Shown here: piece after piece, positions 26,169-35,889 of the stretch
How the letters are laid out: every line of letters begins with the position of its first letter
How positions within the stretch are numbered: the stretch's first letter is position 1
Translations under genes and position numbers: made by a program
NCBI RefSeq assembly: GCF_000332295.1
Contig: NZ_KB235931.1
Location: 310,001 to 374,000, forward strand
Direction of reading: 5' to 3'
From: Fortiea contorta PCC 7126
Lineage (GTDB): Bacteria; Cyanobacteriota; Cyanobacteriia; Cyanobacteriales; Nostocaceae
Length of the DNA: 64,000 bases
The notes under the pieces: model-generated
What the model was told of the DNA's origin: nothing
Database searches by the model: none
The model's input: the letters and a program-made list of their open reading frames with translations, nothing else

Positions 26169-26382
26169 AGCAATCTTGATAAGAAGGGGTGAGGGGCTGG
26201 GGAAGAAAAACACTATGGCGTTGATCTAAGCGGTGAAGTTTGGGCGGTAAAGTTTGGCTGGTTGATTTTGGCGCAGCGAGCAGTTAAAAAGTCTGATGAT
26301 TCCGTATATTTGGATTTACTACTGTTGCAATCTGTACTTAATCGCGTAGAATATTCGTCATTTAGCAAAAGCAGGACGATAC

Positions 26383-27846
26383 ATGGCAGAGCTAAACGGC
26401 GCAATGATGCAATACTTCCACTGGTATGTCCCTAATGATGGCAGCTTGTGGAGCAAGGTTGATAGTGCAGCAAAAGAATTAGCCGATGCGGGTTTCACAG
26501 CTTTATGGCTACCGCCAGCTTACAAAGGATTTGCTGGGGCTTATGATGTGGGATATGGCGTTTATGATCTATTTGATTTGGGTGAATTCGATCAAAAAAG
26601 TTCAATTCGTACTAAGTACGGTACACGTCAGCAGTATCTCGATGCAATTAAGACCCTCAAAGCCAGAGGAATTCAGGTTTATGGCGATGCGGTGCTCAAT
26701 CACAAGATGGGTGGTGACAGAGTGGAAACACCAAAAGCTACACCTTATGCACAAAGCGATCGCCTTAATCCTAAAGGCTGGTTACAAGAAATCAAATCCT
26801 ACACACACTATCATTTTCCTGGGCGACAGGGCAAATATTCCAATTTTGAATGGCATTGGTGGCACTTTGACGCGGTTGATTATAACGAATATAACAGCGG
26901 CGATGGCAGTACAGTCTATCTATTAGAAGGTAAAAGCTTTGATGACTACGTAGCTTTAGAAAATGGCAACTTTGCTTATCTGATGGGTTGCGATTTAGAT
27001 TTTCAAAATGAATGGGTGCGTGGTGAAATCACTTACTGGGGTAAATGGTATCTTGACACCACAAATGTTGATGGCTTTCGGATTGACGCTATCAAGCATA
27101 TCTCTGCTTGGTTCTTTCCTCAATGGCTGGATGATTTAGAAAACTATGCGGGTAAAGATTTGTTTGCAGTAGGTGAGTATTGGTATAACGATGTCAATAC
27201 TTTGAAGTGGTATATTGACGCTACTCGTGGCAAGATGTCGGTATTTGATGTACCACTACACTATAATTTCCATGCTGCTAGCAAATCGGGTGGTAATTAT
27301 GACATGCGCCGGATACTAGATGGAACGCTCATGCAGCAGCGTCCTACCTTGGCGGTGACATTTGTCGAAAATCATGATTCTCAACCGTTACAGGCGCTAG
27401 AGTCGGTGGTTGAGTCTTGGTTTAAGCCCTTAGCTTACGCGATTATTCTCCTCAGAAGGGAAGGTTATCCCTGCGTATTTTATGCAGATTACTACGGCGC
27501 AGAATACGAAGATAGAGGATATAAGATTTTTCTCACCTCTCACCGTTGGCTGATTGATAAGTTTCTCTACGCCCGCAAAAACTTTGCTTACGGCCCGCAA
27601 TATGATTACTTCGATCACTGGAACACCATCGGTTGGACAAGATTAGGAGATGAAAATCATCCCCAAGCTTTGGCGGTGATTATGAGTGATGGTGCCGAAG
27701 GTTCTAAATGGATGGAAGTTGGTAAACCCAATACCAAATTTATCGACTTGACAGAACACATTCAAGAACCTGTTTATACTAACCATTCAGGTTGGGGTGA
27801 ATTCCGCTGCAAAGGTGGTTCTGTATCTGTGTGGATTCAAGCTTAG
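26383..27846 (+). CDS. cytoplasmic alpha-amylase, GH13 subfamily 5 type
   Basis: This 487-residue protein has no signal peptide. The (beta/alpha)8 barrel shows all GH13 motifs: DAVLNHKMGGD, FRIDAIKH with the nucleophile Asp, VGEYW with the acid/base Glu, and FVENHDSQP with the stabilising Asp. The N-terminus NGAMMQYFHWYVPNDGSLW is characteristic of the AmyA/AmyL group. It should hydrolyse internal alpha-1,4 bonds of glycogen or maltodextrins inside the cell. It stands alone, followed by a short hairpin near 27858-27882 before psbA. Confidence 0.93.
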   Translation: MAELNGAMMQYFHWYVPNDGSLWSKVDSAAKELADAGFTALWLPPAYKGFAGAYDVGYGVYDLFDLGEFDQKSSIRTKYGTRQQYLDAIKTLKARGIQVYGDAVLNHKMGGDRVETPKATPYAQSDRLNPKGWLQEIKSYTHYHFPGRQGKYSNFEWHWWHFDAVDYNEYNSGDGSTVYLLEGKSFDDYVALENGNFAYLMGCDLDFQNEWVRGEITYWGKWYLDTTNVDGFRIDAIKHISAWFFPQWLDDLENYAGKDLFAVGEYWYNDVNTLKWYIDATRGKMSVFDVPLHYNFHAASKSGGNYDMRRILDGTLMQQRPTLAVTFVENHDSQPLQALESVVESWFKPLAYAIILLRREGYPCVFYADYYGAEYEDRGYKIFLTSHRWLIDKFLYARKNFAYGPQYDYFDHWNTIGWTRLGDENHPQALAVIMSDGAEGSKWMEVGKPNTKFIDLTEHIQEPVYTNHSGWGEFRCKGGSVSVWIQA

Positions 27847-28113
27847 AAACTCATGTGATGATTTGTTGAAGCAAACATCATCCAATTGAGGCGCTGCTGA
27901 GATTGGGTGATGTTTCGCTATTTGTGTTGTCTTTGAGGAGCGATCAACAGTCCACTCAGGATATAAATTTTAATAAGTAAACCTTATAGCAGTGATTATA
28001 TTTACAAAACTTTCCCTACTTGATTAATTTTTGTAAAGCAATGTAAAGTACTGTTACAGGCAAAGACAAACGCGCCTGATTCATACAAAAACAAAGACAG
28101 CAATTATAGAACC

Positions 28114-29196
28114 ATGACAGCCACCTTACAACAGCGCCAAAGCGCCAACGTCTGGGACAAGTTCGCCAACTGGATCACCAGCACCGAAAACCGTATTTAT
28201 GTAGGTTGGTTCGGCGTATTAATGATCCCCACCTTGCTAGCTGCTACCGTCTGCTTCGCCATCGCCTTCATCGCCGCACCTCCTGTAGATATCGACGGTA
28301 TCCGCGAACCAGTAGCAGGTTCATTGATTTACGGAAACAACATCATCTCTGGTGCAGTTGTTCCCTCCTCCAACGCTATCGGTTTACACTTCTACCCAAT
28401 ATGGGAAGCAGCATCCTTGGATGAGTGGTTGTACAACGGCGGCCCTTACCAATTGGTAGTATTCCACTTCCTCATCGGCGTATTCTGCTACCTCGGTCGT
28501 GAGTGGGAATTGTCTTACCGCTTAGGAATGCGTCCTTGGATTTGCGTAGCATTCAGCGCACCTGTAGCAGCAGCTACCGCAGTATTCTTGATTTACCCCA
28601 TCGGACAAGGTTCATTCTCTGATGGTATGCCTTTGGGTATCTCTGGAACATTCAACTTCATGATTGTGTTCCAAGCAGAGCACAACATCTTGATGCACCC
28701 CTTCCACATGTTAGGTGTAGCAGGTGTATTCGGCGGTTCATTGTTCTCCGCAATGCACGGTTCGTTGGTAACATCTTCCTTAGTTCGTGAAACCACCGAA
28801 ACCGAATCTCAAAACTACGGTTATAAGTTCGGTCAAGAAGAAGAAACCTACAACATCGTAGCTGCTCACGGTTACTTCGGTCGCTTAATATTCCAATACG
28901 CTTCTTTCAACAACAGCCGCTCATTGCACTTCTTGCTAGCAGCATGGCCTGTAGTCGGAATCTGGTTCACAGCATTGGGTGTAAGCACAATGGCGTTCAA
29001 CTTGAACGGTTTCAACTTCAACCAATCTGTAATTGATTCTCAAGGTCGCGTCATCAACACCTGGGCTGACGTGATCAACCGCGCCAACTTGGGTATGGAA
29101 GTAATGCACGAGCGTAACGCTCACAACTTCCCTCTAGATTTAGCTTCCGCTGAAGCTGCTCCTGTTGCTATCAGCGCTCCTGCTATCAACGGTTAG
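28114..29196 (+). CDS. psbA: photosystem II reaction centre protein D1, D1:2-type
   Basis: This 360-residue protein is the full-length pre-D1. Tyr-Z (Y161) in FLIYPIGQG, the Mn-cluster Asp170 in SFSDGMP and the C-terminal processing site after Ala344 (NFPLDLA, then a 16-residue tail) are present. Residue 130 is Glu (YLGREWEL), the mark of the high-light/stress D1:2 isoform rather than Gln in D1:1. It binds P680, pheophytin and QB in the thylakoid membrane. It has an upstream AT-rich 5' region with GTAAAG direct repeats and is followed by a strong terminator. Confidence 0.98.
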   Translation: MTATLQQRQSANVWDKFANWITSTENRIYVGWFGVLMIPTLLAATVCFAIAFIAAPPVDIDGIREPVAGSLIYGNNIISGAVVPSSNAIGLHFYPIWEAASLDEWLYNGGPYQLVVFHFLIGVFCYLGREWELSYRLGMRPWICVAFSAPVAAATAVFLIYPIGQGSFSDGMPLGISGTFNFMIVFQAEHNILMHPFHMLGVAGVFGGSLFSAMHGSLVTSSLVRETTETESQNYGYKFGQEEETYNIVAAHGYFGRLIFQYASFNNSRSLHFLLAAWPVVGIWFTALGVSTMAFNLNGFNFNQSVIDSQGRVINTWADVINRANLGMEVMHERNAHNFPLDLASAEAAPVAISAPAING

Positions 29197-29231
29197 TTAA
29201 TCGAAACAAAGCAATAAATTCTCTGCGAATC

Positions 29232-29265
29232 AAAAGCGCTCTCCGTACGGGGGGCGCTTTTTTTT
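29232..29265 (+). terminator. Rho-independent terminator of psbA
   Basis: AAAAGCGCTCTCC-GTAC-GGGGGGCGCTTTT followed by more T: a 13-bp stem with two G-T pairs, a 4-nt loop and a U-run, 35 bp after the psbA stop. Confidence 0.92.
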
Positions 29266-29386
29266 GCTTTTGTGCAACAAAAGCTACATGCTTTTTGTCT
29301 GAAGCTGAAGATGTCCGGTGAGTAAATCTGGATTTTTACTGGCATCATTTGTAGTCATCTTTGAACAAAAAGCTGGTAGTACATAA

Positions 29387-30652
29387 ATGACTGAAAATCA
29401 GTTAGATCAGGCTATTCAGAAATATACTATTGCCCTGGAAACACTCGAAAAGGCGGTCAAAGAAGTTCATTCATCAAAACTCTCATCAGAGCAAATTTTA
29501 CATACTCTCATTGCTCGCCATGAAGTTCAAGTGGCAATGGATAGGTTGCATCCATCTAACACTAAAAATCTCGTTAATCATCTCAATAAATTAGATAACC
29601 GCTTAAGAAAACAGTTTAAAACAATTAATTACTCTACTGACTTAACTAAGTGGCGAACTTATTTAAATCCATCAACAGAATCTTGGTGGTGGTTCCTTGA
29701 TTCCCTAACTGTACCTTGGTCAGAGCGTTATGATTGGCTGTGGAGTTTTTTGTCTTTAGTGTTTTTAGTCGCCTCCGTCAGCCTTGGTGTCGATGTTTCC
29801 TCTCAATTTTTAAGCAGTGGGCCAGATTTTGTGGGCACTTTGGCGGTAATTGTGCAAAGTATTTTAACTCTGCTAGCTGGTGGTGGTGCGTTAACTAAAA
29901 ATGGTAAAGATGCGATTGAGCGCATTTTATCTAGCTGGAAACTGCCTAAACATTGGTGGCATGAAGTGAGTTTTTTAATGTCATTATTGCTATTTTTATG
30001 CTTACTCAGCTTTCATCAACTTGGTCTGCCATTAATTGCTAATAAATATAACTTTTTTGCTGAACAAGCTTATAGTCGTGGGCAATTAGCCAGCGCTGAA
30101 AATAACTTTATTCGTGCATTGCAACTAAACCCTGACTATCCGGAAGCTCACTTTAACCTAGGAAGAGTTTATGAAGTATTACAACAAGATGAGCGCGCTA
30201 GTGCTGAATATCAATTAGCTGTGAAAGGAGAATATTACAAGGCTTATCATCGATTAGCTCGCTTGTATATTCTCAAGGCTAGCAAAGATACAGATAATTA
30301 TTCTCGGGCTGTGGCGTTACTCACTGAGGGTACGTCGAAGGAAGTAGCAGACGATAAGGAGACGACTTACTATAACCGCACATATATGGGTTGGGCAAGA
30401 CTGGGGCAAAAACGCTATTCAGAAGCACAACCTTTATTGAAAGAAGCTAATGATATCAACGGCAAACTGACGAGTCAACAAGCGCTGGCTCATTGCTTAC
30501 TGGCGCAGGTATTAGATGAACAGAAAAAAAACCCAGAGCAAGCAAATCAAATGTGGGAACTTTGTGTAGGTAAAGGCAATCAAACAAAGCCAGATGAGGA
30601 TATGTGGATTGGTGTAGCGCGTCAACGTTTGCAGAAAATGGAAGAAAAGTAA
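29387..30652 (+). CDS. membrane protein with C-terminal TPR repeats
   Basis: This 421-residue protein has three parts. An N-terminal helical domain (about 1-105) contains HEVQVAMDRLHPSNTKNLVNHLNKLDNRL. Three to four membrane helices follow (about residues 122-142, 152-172, 196-215). The C-terminal tetratricopeptide block (about 225-410) contains RGQLASAENNFIRALQLNPDYPEAHFNLGRVYEVLQQDERA. The TPR part may face the periplasm or cytoplasm depending on helix number. Its stop is directly followed by the ATG of the secreted protein gene, so both are one operon. Function unknown; a scaffold role is inferred. Confidence 0.75.
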   Translation: MTENQLDQAIQKYTIALETLEKAVKEVHSSKLSSEQILHTLIARHEVQVAMDRLHPSNTKNLVNHLNKLDNRLRKQFKTINYSTDLTKWRTYLNPSTESWWWFLDSLTVPWSERYDWLWSFLSLVFLVASVSLGVDVSSQFLSSGPDFVGTLAVIVQSILTLLAGGGALTKNGKDAIERILSSWKLPKHWWHEVSFLMSLLLFLCLLSFHQLGLPLIANKYNFFAEQAYSRGQLASAENNFIRALQLNPDYPEAHFNLGRVYEVLQQDERASAEYQLAVKGEYYKAYHRLARLYILKASKDTDNYSRAVALLTEGTSKEVADDKETTYYNRTYMGWARLGQKRYSEAQPLLKEANDINGKLTSQQALAHCLLAQVLDEQKKNPEQANQMWELCVGKGNQTKPDEDMWIGVARQRLQKMEEK

Positions 30653-31015
30653 ATGAAATCTAGAATGTCTTTGCCAGTTGCTTGTAGTTTAGTGCTTTCA
30701 GCAGCCTCGGTAAATGGATTGTCTCCTCAGTTCAATCAATATGCATTGGCACAATCTCAAAATCAAAGTCCTATTGCTGAAATAATTAATGTAGAAGGTG
30801 GCAGAGTCGAACTTAAGCGACAAAATTCTCCAAATTATAGCCTGACTCAAACAGGTGAAAAGCTGAATTTGGGTGATTTATTAAGGGTAGCGAAAGGGGT
30901 AAAGGTGATAGTTCAGTGTAATCTGAATAAAACTAATTGGACAGTACCTGATGATGGCTTACCTTGGGGTGTGGCTAATACTTGTTCGCCACCAGAGAAA
31001 AGAAGAACAACTTAA
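30653..31015 (+). CDS. small secreted or periplasmic protein
   Basis: This 120-residue protein has an N-terminal signal peptide (positive MKSRM, then a hydrophobic stretch to about residue 33, YALAQS, giving a plausible cleavage after ALA). The mature part, IAEIINVEGGRVELKRQ...YSLTQTGEKLNLGDLLRVAKGVKVIVQC, resembles FecR-type beta domains that begin many cyanobacterial exported proteins. The start ATG touches the stop of the TPR membrane gene, so the two likely act together at the cell envelope. Function unknown. Confidence 0.7.
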   Translation: MKSRMSLPVACSLVLSAASVNGLSPQFNQYALAQSQNQSPIAEIINVEGGRVELKRQNSPNYSLTQTGEKLNLGDLLRVAKGVKVIVQCNLNKTNWTVPDDGLPWGVANTCSPPEKRRTT

Positions 31016-31131
31016 GATAATTTGTAATTGGTATTTAAAAATTTAGATTGGTGGCGGGGTTTTAAACTGATGAATTCCACTCACGAAGATTTTGCTAAAG
31101 GCGTTGTTATGCAACGTCTTTAATTTTGAGG

Positions 31132-32325
31132 TTATGAGTGGGGAAAAACATCAATTTTATCGATTTTTTCCCAAGGAAGTTCTAGATCCATTCTACCTAC
31201 ATGACCGTAGGCGGCAAGTTTTCTGTAAAATCCACCTTCAGTTTGGGAAGGTAAATTTCTTAAATTGAACTGTTTGATAATTCCTGCTAGGCGGAAATCG
31301 AAATGTTTGTCTAAAATGGCAGTGATTTCTTCGTCAGAAATTTTGCCTGTTCCGAAAGTTTCTACCTGGATACTCACTGGTCGAGAAAGCCCGATGGAGT
31401 AACTTAGCTGCACTTCACATTCATCAGCTAACTGGGCGGCTACGATATTTTTAGCTGCATAACGGGCGGCGTATGCTCCGATTCTATCTATTCTAATGGG
31501 GTCTTTGCCGCTTAAAGCAGAACCGCTATGTTTAGAATATTCGCCGTAGGTATCTATGGCATTTTTTCTCCCTGTTAAACCAGCGTGGACGGCTGGCCCT
31601 CCTTTAATAAATGCACCGTCGGGATTGATAAATATTCTGGTTTGTGCGTCGGGTTTAATATCTTCATCTGCAAAGATGGGATAAATTACATTTTCTTTTA
31701 TGTCGTGTTGTAATTGTTTTAAATCTGGTTTTGATGGTTTATTTTGACTAGCAATAACTGTGATGCTATGAATGCGATGGGGTCGGCGATTTCGATATTC
31801 AACTCCTACTTGAGTTTTGCCATCGGGGGTGAGATATGGGAGGATATTATGGCGTCTGACGTGGCTAATTTGTCTGGCAAGTTTATGTGCTAACCAGATG
31901 GGTAAGGGCATAAATGCAGATGTTTGATTACAGGCGAAACCGAAGACTGTGGCTTGGTTATTAACTGTGATTTGTTCTATTTCTGCGTTAGTTAAATTTG
32001 CTTCTTTAAATAAGCGGTGTGGTTCGGGGGATAGTTCTCTTAAACTTGTTAAAATACTACAGGTTTTGCCATTAAATTCTGATTGTTCATAACCAACTTG
32101 CTCAATTACTTGTCTAGCTATATTGGTAAAATCTACGTTGGCATTGGGTTCAAATCTAGCGGCGATGAAAACAATGCCTGTGGATACGGCACATTCGGTG
32201 ATGACTCTGGCGTATTGGTCTTGTTGTAAGAAACGATCAACGATCGCATCACTAATTTGATCGCAGAGTTTATCTGGATGCCCTTCTGTGACTGACTCGG
32301 AGGTGAACATGAAGTCTTTTTTCAT
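31132..32325 (-). CDS. metK: divergent S-adenosylmethionine synthetase homologue
   Basis: This 397-residue protein is clearly MetK in fold: FTSESVTEGHPDKLCDQISDAIVD at the start, LTGRKNAIDTYG, SGKDP, and AYAARYAAKNIVAAQLAD. Several strongly conserved sites differ. The GAGDQG ATP-binding motif reads TVNNQA, the GGPQGDAGLTGRK loop reads GGPAVHAGLTGRK, and the GGGAFSGKDPTKVDRSA loop reads SGSALSGKDPIRIDRIG. It may be a paralogue with altered substrate, slower activity or a different partner; the usual MetK should lie elsewhere in the genome. It follows the P-type ATPase gene in the same direction after a 62-bp gap filled by a heptamer repeat, suggesting a joint function. Confidence 0.85.
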   Translation of the reverse strand: MKKDFMFTSESVTEGHPDKLCDQISDAIVDRFLQQDQYARVITECAVSTGIVFIAARFEPNANVDFTNIARQVIEQVGYEQSEFNGKTCSILTSLRELSPEPHRLFKEANLTNAEIEQITVNNQATVFGFACNQTSAFMPLPIWLAHKLARQISHVRRHNILPYLTPDGKTQVGVEYRNRRPHRIHSITVIASQNKPSKPDLKQLQHDIKENVIYPIFADEDIKPDAQTRIFINPDGAFIKGGPAVHAGLTGRKNAIDTYGEYSKHSGSALSGKDPIRIDRIGAYAARYAAKNIVAAQLADECEVQLSYSIGLSRPVSIQVETFGTGKISDEEITAILDKHFDFRLAGIIKQFNLRNLPSQTEGGFYRKLAAYGHVGRMDLELPWEKIDKIDVFPHS

Positions 32326-32335
32326 ATAGGGAAGA

Positions 32336-32373
32336 GGGGATAGGGGATAGGGGATAGGGACTTGGGGATAGGG
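32336..32373. repeat. heptanucleotide repeat (GGGGATA)n between the ATPase gene and metK
   Basis: Three perfect GGGGATA units, one variant GGGACTT and one more GGGGATA, directly in front of the metK start. Confidence 0.9.
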
Positions 32374-32387
32374 TCTAGAATACTGAA

Positions 32388-35300
32388 TTAGTGGGCGATC
32401 GCTATAATTTTTGGTTCTGTTGTTGCAGAGTTTAGTTGTTGATTTAATCTCATATTCTTTGTGCTTTCATTGATTAATAATGGTACGAAAGCAGCACTGC
32501 CAATCACTAGACTATCAACAAGATTAATGGGTGTAATTTTTAATAAGCTCCTTAGTTGAGGGATGGTTAGCGCTAAGATTTGGATGGCAAAGGAACCGAC
32601 AACGGCAGCATTTAAGTAAGGATTTGGTGGCAGTTTTTCGGAATTAAAAATGCTGTGTTTTTCAGAGCGACTGCTAATAGTATGTAGTAGTTGGGCTGAT
32701 GTTAAACTTAAGAAGGCAACAGTGCTGGCGCGGGGACTAATTCCATATTTGGCGATCGCATATCCATAAGCTGCTAAAGTACTCAGAGAAATTATCGCTG
32801 ACTCTCCCGCAATTCTCCCTAGGTCGGAGTTCTTGATAATTGGTGTTTCTGGGCTGCGGGGTGGTTGACTTAATACCTCTGGTTCTGGTGCTTCCATCGC
32901 TAGGGAAAGTCCAGGGAAAATATCAGTAACTAGATTCAACCACAGCAATTGAATGGCGTTGAGGGGTTCGCCTATCCCTAAAGCGATGGCGCTGGTCATG
33001 ACCATGATTTCACTGAGATTCGTTGATAACAGGAAATGCACAGATTTGCGTATATTGTTGTAAATTGTCCGCCCTCGACTCACAGCAATAATCATGGTTT
33101 CGAGTCGGTCGTCTGCTAAAACGATATCTGCAACTTCTCGCGCTACGTCTGTACCGCCTTTACCCATTGCAACTCCGACTTGGGCGGCTTTTAAAGCTGG
33201 AGCATCATTAATTCCATCACCAGTCATGGCGACTACTTTACCCGCTCTCTGCAAAGCTTGGACAATTTGTAGTTTATTGCTGGGACTGATGCGAGCAAAA
33301 ACGTCTACTTTGTCGCTGAGTGCAGTCATTGCTTCAGGCGTGAGACGATTGAGGTCAGTGGAATCGAGAATTTCTAATTGCTGATCTCGATTTAATTGTA
33401 ATTCTTTAGCGATCGCATAAGCTGTTGGGCTTTGATCGCCAGTAATCATGACTGTATCTATTCCCGCTTGATGAAAATCTGCTATTAATTCTTTCACACC
33501 TATTCTAATTGGGTCTGCCATTCCTACCAAACCCAACCATGTCAAGTCTGATTCATGTTCATCGCCGTTATTTGTCGCGTAAGCTAGACCTAGTACCCGC
33601 AAGGCTTTACCCGCCATGCGATCATTCGCAATAGCGATCGCTTGTCTATCTGCTGCAGTTAACGGTACAATTTGCCCATGCTTCAGTCTCCATTGGCATA
33701 TCTGCACCACTTCTGCGGGATTACCTTTAACAGCGACAAACTTCTGCTGGTCGTCAGTTTCATGAATTGTACTCATGATATTGCGATTTTCCGAGCGAAA
33801 ATTAGTTTGCCACAAAGAATATTTTGCTCTTAAATCGACGACATTAACTCCAGCTGCGATCGCTAAATAAATTAAAGCATTTTCTGTAGCCGAACCTGTT
33901 AATAAATACTCGCCATTTGCTGATGGCTTAACTTCACTTTCATTGCAGAGAACTGACACATGAATTAGTTTTAATAAATCGTCGCAACTATAAGGATTAA
34001 TATCCTCACCATTCACAATAAATTTGTTATCAACTACACTAATTTGTGTAGTGTTTGCTTGAATTTCCACTACCGACATGCGGTTTTCTGTAATGGTTCC
34101 TGTTTTATCCAGACAAATTGTTTGGACAGAACCCAAAGCTTCCACTGCATTAAGACTGCGGACAAGGATATTATTTTTCCGCATATCTTGAATACCCAAA
34201 GCTAAAGTAGTAGTAGCGATTGTGGGTAGACCTTCTGGAACTGCAGCCACAGCTAAAGATATGGATGAAGTCAGCATCTGCACTAAGCCATACCCCCGCA
34301 TCATACCCATACCAAAAACCAAACCACAAATTCCCATACTCAACATCACTAATTGACTCCCCACCTTGTCTAACTGCTTGGCTAGGGGAGTATCCATCGC
34401 TGTGGCTTCACCCACTAATTGTTGAATTTTACCCATTTCCGTAAATTTACCTATCGCTACCGCTACAGCCAATCCTTGACCACTAGTAACTAAAGTGCCT
34501 TTGTATGCCATATTTAGGCGATCGCCTAGCGCAATCTCTTGCCCAGTCAAGGATTCAGCAGTTTTATTTACAGGTAAACTTTCGCCAGTGAGAGCAGATT
34601 CATCAATACTCAAGTAATCAGCGGCAATGATGCGCGTATCCGCTGCTACATAAGAGCCTGGTTGCAAAACCAAAATATCACCTAAAGCGACATTTTCCGT
34701 AGGGACTTCAATTTTAGTGCTATCTCTAATTACCCAAGTTGACGTTTGACCACGATTTTTTAGAGATTGAATAATTCTTTCTGACTGGCTTTCCGTAAAG
34801 TAACCAATTGCAGCATTTAAACCAACAACACCCATAATTACTATGGCATCAACAACCCCACCAGTGCAAATTGAAACACCTGCGGCGACTCCCAACAAAG
34901 CGACTGGTAAAGATTTAAACTGCTCAACTAACATATTCAATTGAGAACGAGTCGCAGTTTCCGAGAGAATATTTAAACCATATTTTTGCAGATTTGCTGT
35001 AGCTAATTCACTCGATAAACCCGATATTTTTGAAGTATTGAAACTTGCTAAAACTTCATTTGTTTCTTGTGTGTGCCAATTTTCTATTTTGGGATCTGCA
35101 GTCGGAATAATAGATTTAGCAAATGTTTTCTTAGTTTTTAATTTTGACTTAACTTTATCTAGATTTTTTGGTTGAGAATGAGTGAGGACAATTTCTTGAA
35201 TTAGCGTCGCAATTTGCCTATGACTAATCTCCGAATTAAATAAAACCAAAACATTACCCGTTAACGGATTAGCAGCAACATAATTGATATCTTGATTTTG

Positions 35301-35405
35301 AGAAAGCGATCGCTCCAACAACCGCTGTAAATCTGGCGAATTTTCCAACAACTTAACCTTATATCTGCCTCTCCCTTTAACCTTAGTATGTATTGCTTGG
35401 ATCAC
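32388..35405 (-). CDS. P-type cation ATPase with N-terminal HMA-like domain
   Basis: This 1005-residue protein opens with about 75 residues resembling a heavy-metal-associated domain without the CXXC pair (VKLLENSPDLQRLLERSL...EISHRQIATLIQEIV). A type II catalytic core follows: TGES in the actuator, PEGLP in M4, DKTGTITENRM with the phosphorylated Asp, KGNPAEV in the nucleotide domain, and TGDGINDAPALK in the hinge. M5 carries STNLSEIM and M6 carries LNLVTDIFPG, matching the Asn/Glu and Asn/Thr/Asp ion ligands of Ca2+-type pumps. Calcium or manganese export is therefore likely; the HMA-like front is unusual for that class. The metK paralogue follows downstream. Confidence 0.9.
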   Translation of the reverse strand: MIQAIHTKVKGRGRYKVKLLENSPDLQRLLERSLSQNQDINYVAANPLTGNVLVLFNSEISHRQIATLIQEIVLTHSQPKNLDKVKSKLKTKKTFAKSIIPTADPKIENWHTQETNEVLASFNTSKISGLSSELATANLQKYGLNILSETATRSQLNMLVEQFKSLPVALLGVAAGVSICTGGVVDAIVIMGVVGLNAAIGYFTESQSERIIQSLKNRGQTSTWVIRDSTKIEVPTENVALGDILVLQPGSYVAADTRIIAADYLSIDESALTGESLPVNKTAESLTGQEIALGDRLNMAYKGTLVTSGQGLAVAVAIGKFTEMGKIQQLVGEATAMDTPLAKQLDKVGSQLVMLSMGICGLVFGMGMMRGYGLVQMLTSSISLAVAAVPEGLPTIATTTLALGIQDMRKNNILVRSLNAVEALGSVQTICLDKTGTITENRMSVVEIQANTTQISVVDNKFIVNGEDINPYSCDDLLKLIHVSVLCNESEVKPSANGEYLLTGSATENALIYLAIAAGVNVVDLRAKYSLWQTNFRSENRNIMSTIHETDDQQKFVAVKGNPAEVVQICQWRLKHGQIVPLTAADRQAIAIANDRMAGKALRVLGLAYATNNGDEHESDLTWLGLVGMADPIRIGVKELIADFHQAGIDTVMITGDQSPTAYAIAKELQLNRDQQLEILDSTDLNRLTPEAMTALSDKVDVFARISPSNKLQIVQALQRAGKVVAMTGDGINDAPALKAAQVGVAMGKGGTDVAREVADIVLADDRLETMIIAVSRGRTIYNNIRKSVHFLLSTNLSEIMVMTSAIALGIGEPLNAIQLLWLNLVTDIFPGLSLAMEAPEPEVLSQPPRSPETPIIKNSDLGRIAGESAIISLSTLAAYGYAIAKYGISPRASTVAFLSLTSAQLLHTISSRSEKHSIFNSEKLPPNPYLNAAVVGSFAIQILALTIPQLRSLLKITPINLVDSLVIGSAAFVPLLINESTKNMRLNQQLNSATTEPKIIAIAH

Positions 35406-35771
35406 AATCTAATTTACTCCCGTAACTTTAACAAAATAGCAGTAATCAATTGTCAAAACACTTAAAACCCTCATACCAAATTATTTAAAAACCTAGCTAA
35501 CTATCTTAAAAAAACCTCAGCGTACCCCCGCGTTAAAAAAAAGCTACTACTTGACGCATAACCGTAAAACTTATTTGCAACGATTCACATCAATAAGTAG
35601 CCTTAGATTGTAATTAATTCCAAGTCCAGATCCATCAGTCTGAAGGATGAAGGGTGAAAATAGTACTAGTAGATTAAGCTTTAGTAGATAAAACTACTTC
35701 TCTAGCTAGAAGAGAGATTTCAGCAGAATAGTTATTTTGCTTAGTAGTAGCAGTAGTAGTAAAAGTTAATT

Positions 35772-35781
35772 ATCCTAGGAT
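35772..35781. promoter_or_regulatory. palindrome ATCCTAGGAT, copy 1
   Basis: A perfect 10-bp palindrome recurs at 35843-35852 with a 71-bp offset (about seven helical turns). A possible operator pair; no known regulator is matched. Confidence 0.25.
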
Positions 35782-35842
35782 TTATCAAGTATTCAAGTAA
35801 AATTAGTCAACATTAGGACATTTTTGCTTGATATTTCTAAAC

Positions 35843-35852
35843 ATCCTAGGAT
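35843..35852. promoter_or_regulatory. palindrome ATCCTAGGAT, copy 2
   Basis: Second copy, followed by TTTTCTATAAAAT, 38 bp before the end of the phosphoribosyltransferase gene. Confidence 0.25.
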
Positions 35853-35889
35853 TTTCTATAAAATTTTTTCTATTGCAACTGTAGAAACG

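Larger units (their letters stand above)
35406..35889. other. intergenic region upstream of the P-type ATPase
   Basis: No ORF is supported. It holds TAG/CTA-rich microsatellite-like sequence (about 35660-35765) and two copies of a perfect palindrome (see the next entries). It separates the ATPase gene from the upstream, co-oriented phosphoribosyltransferase gene. Confidence 0.6.
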
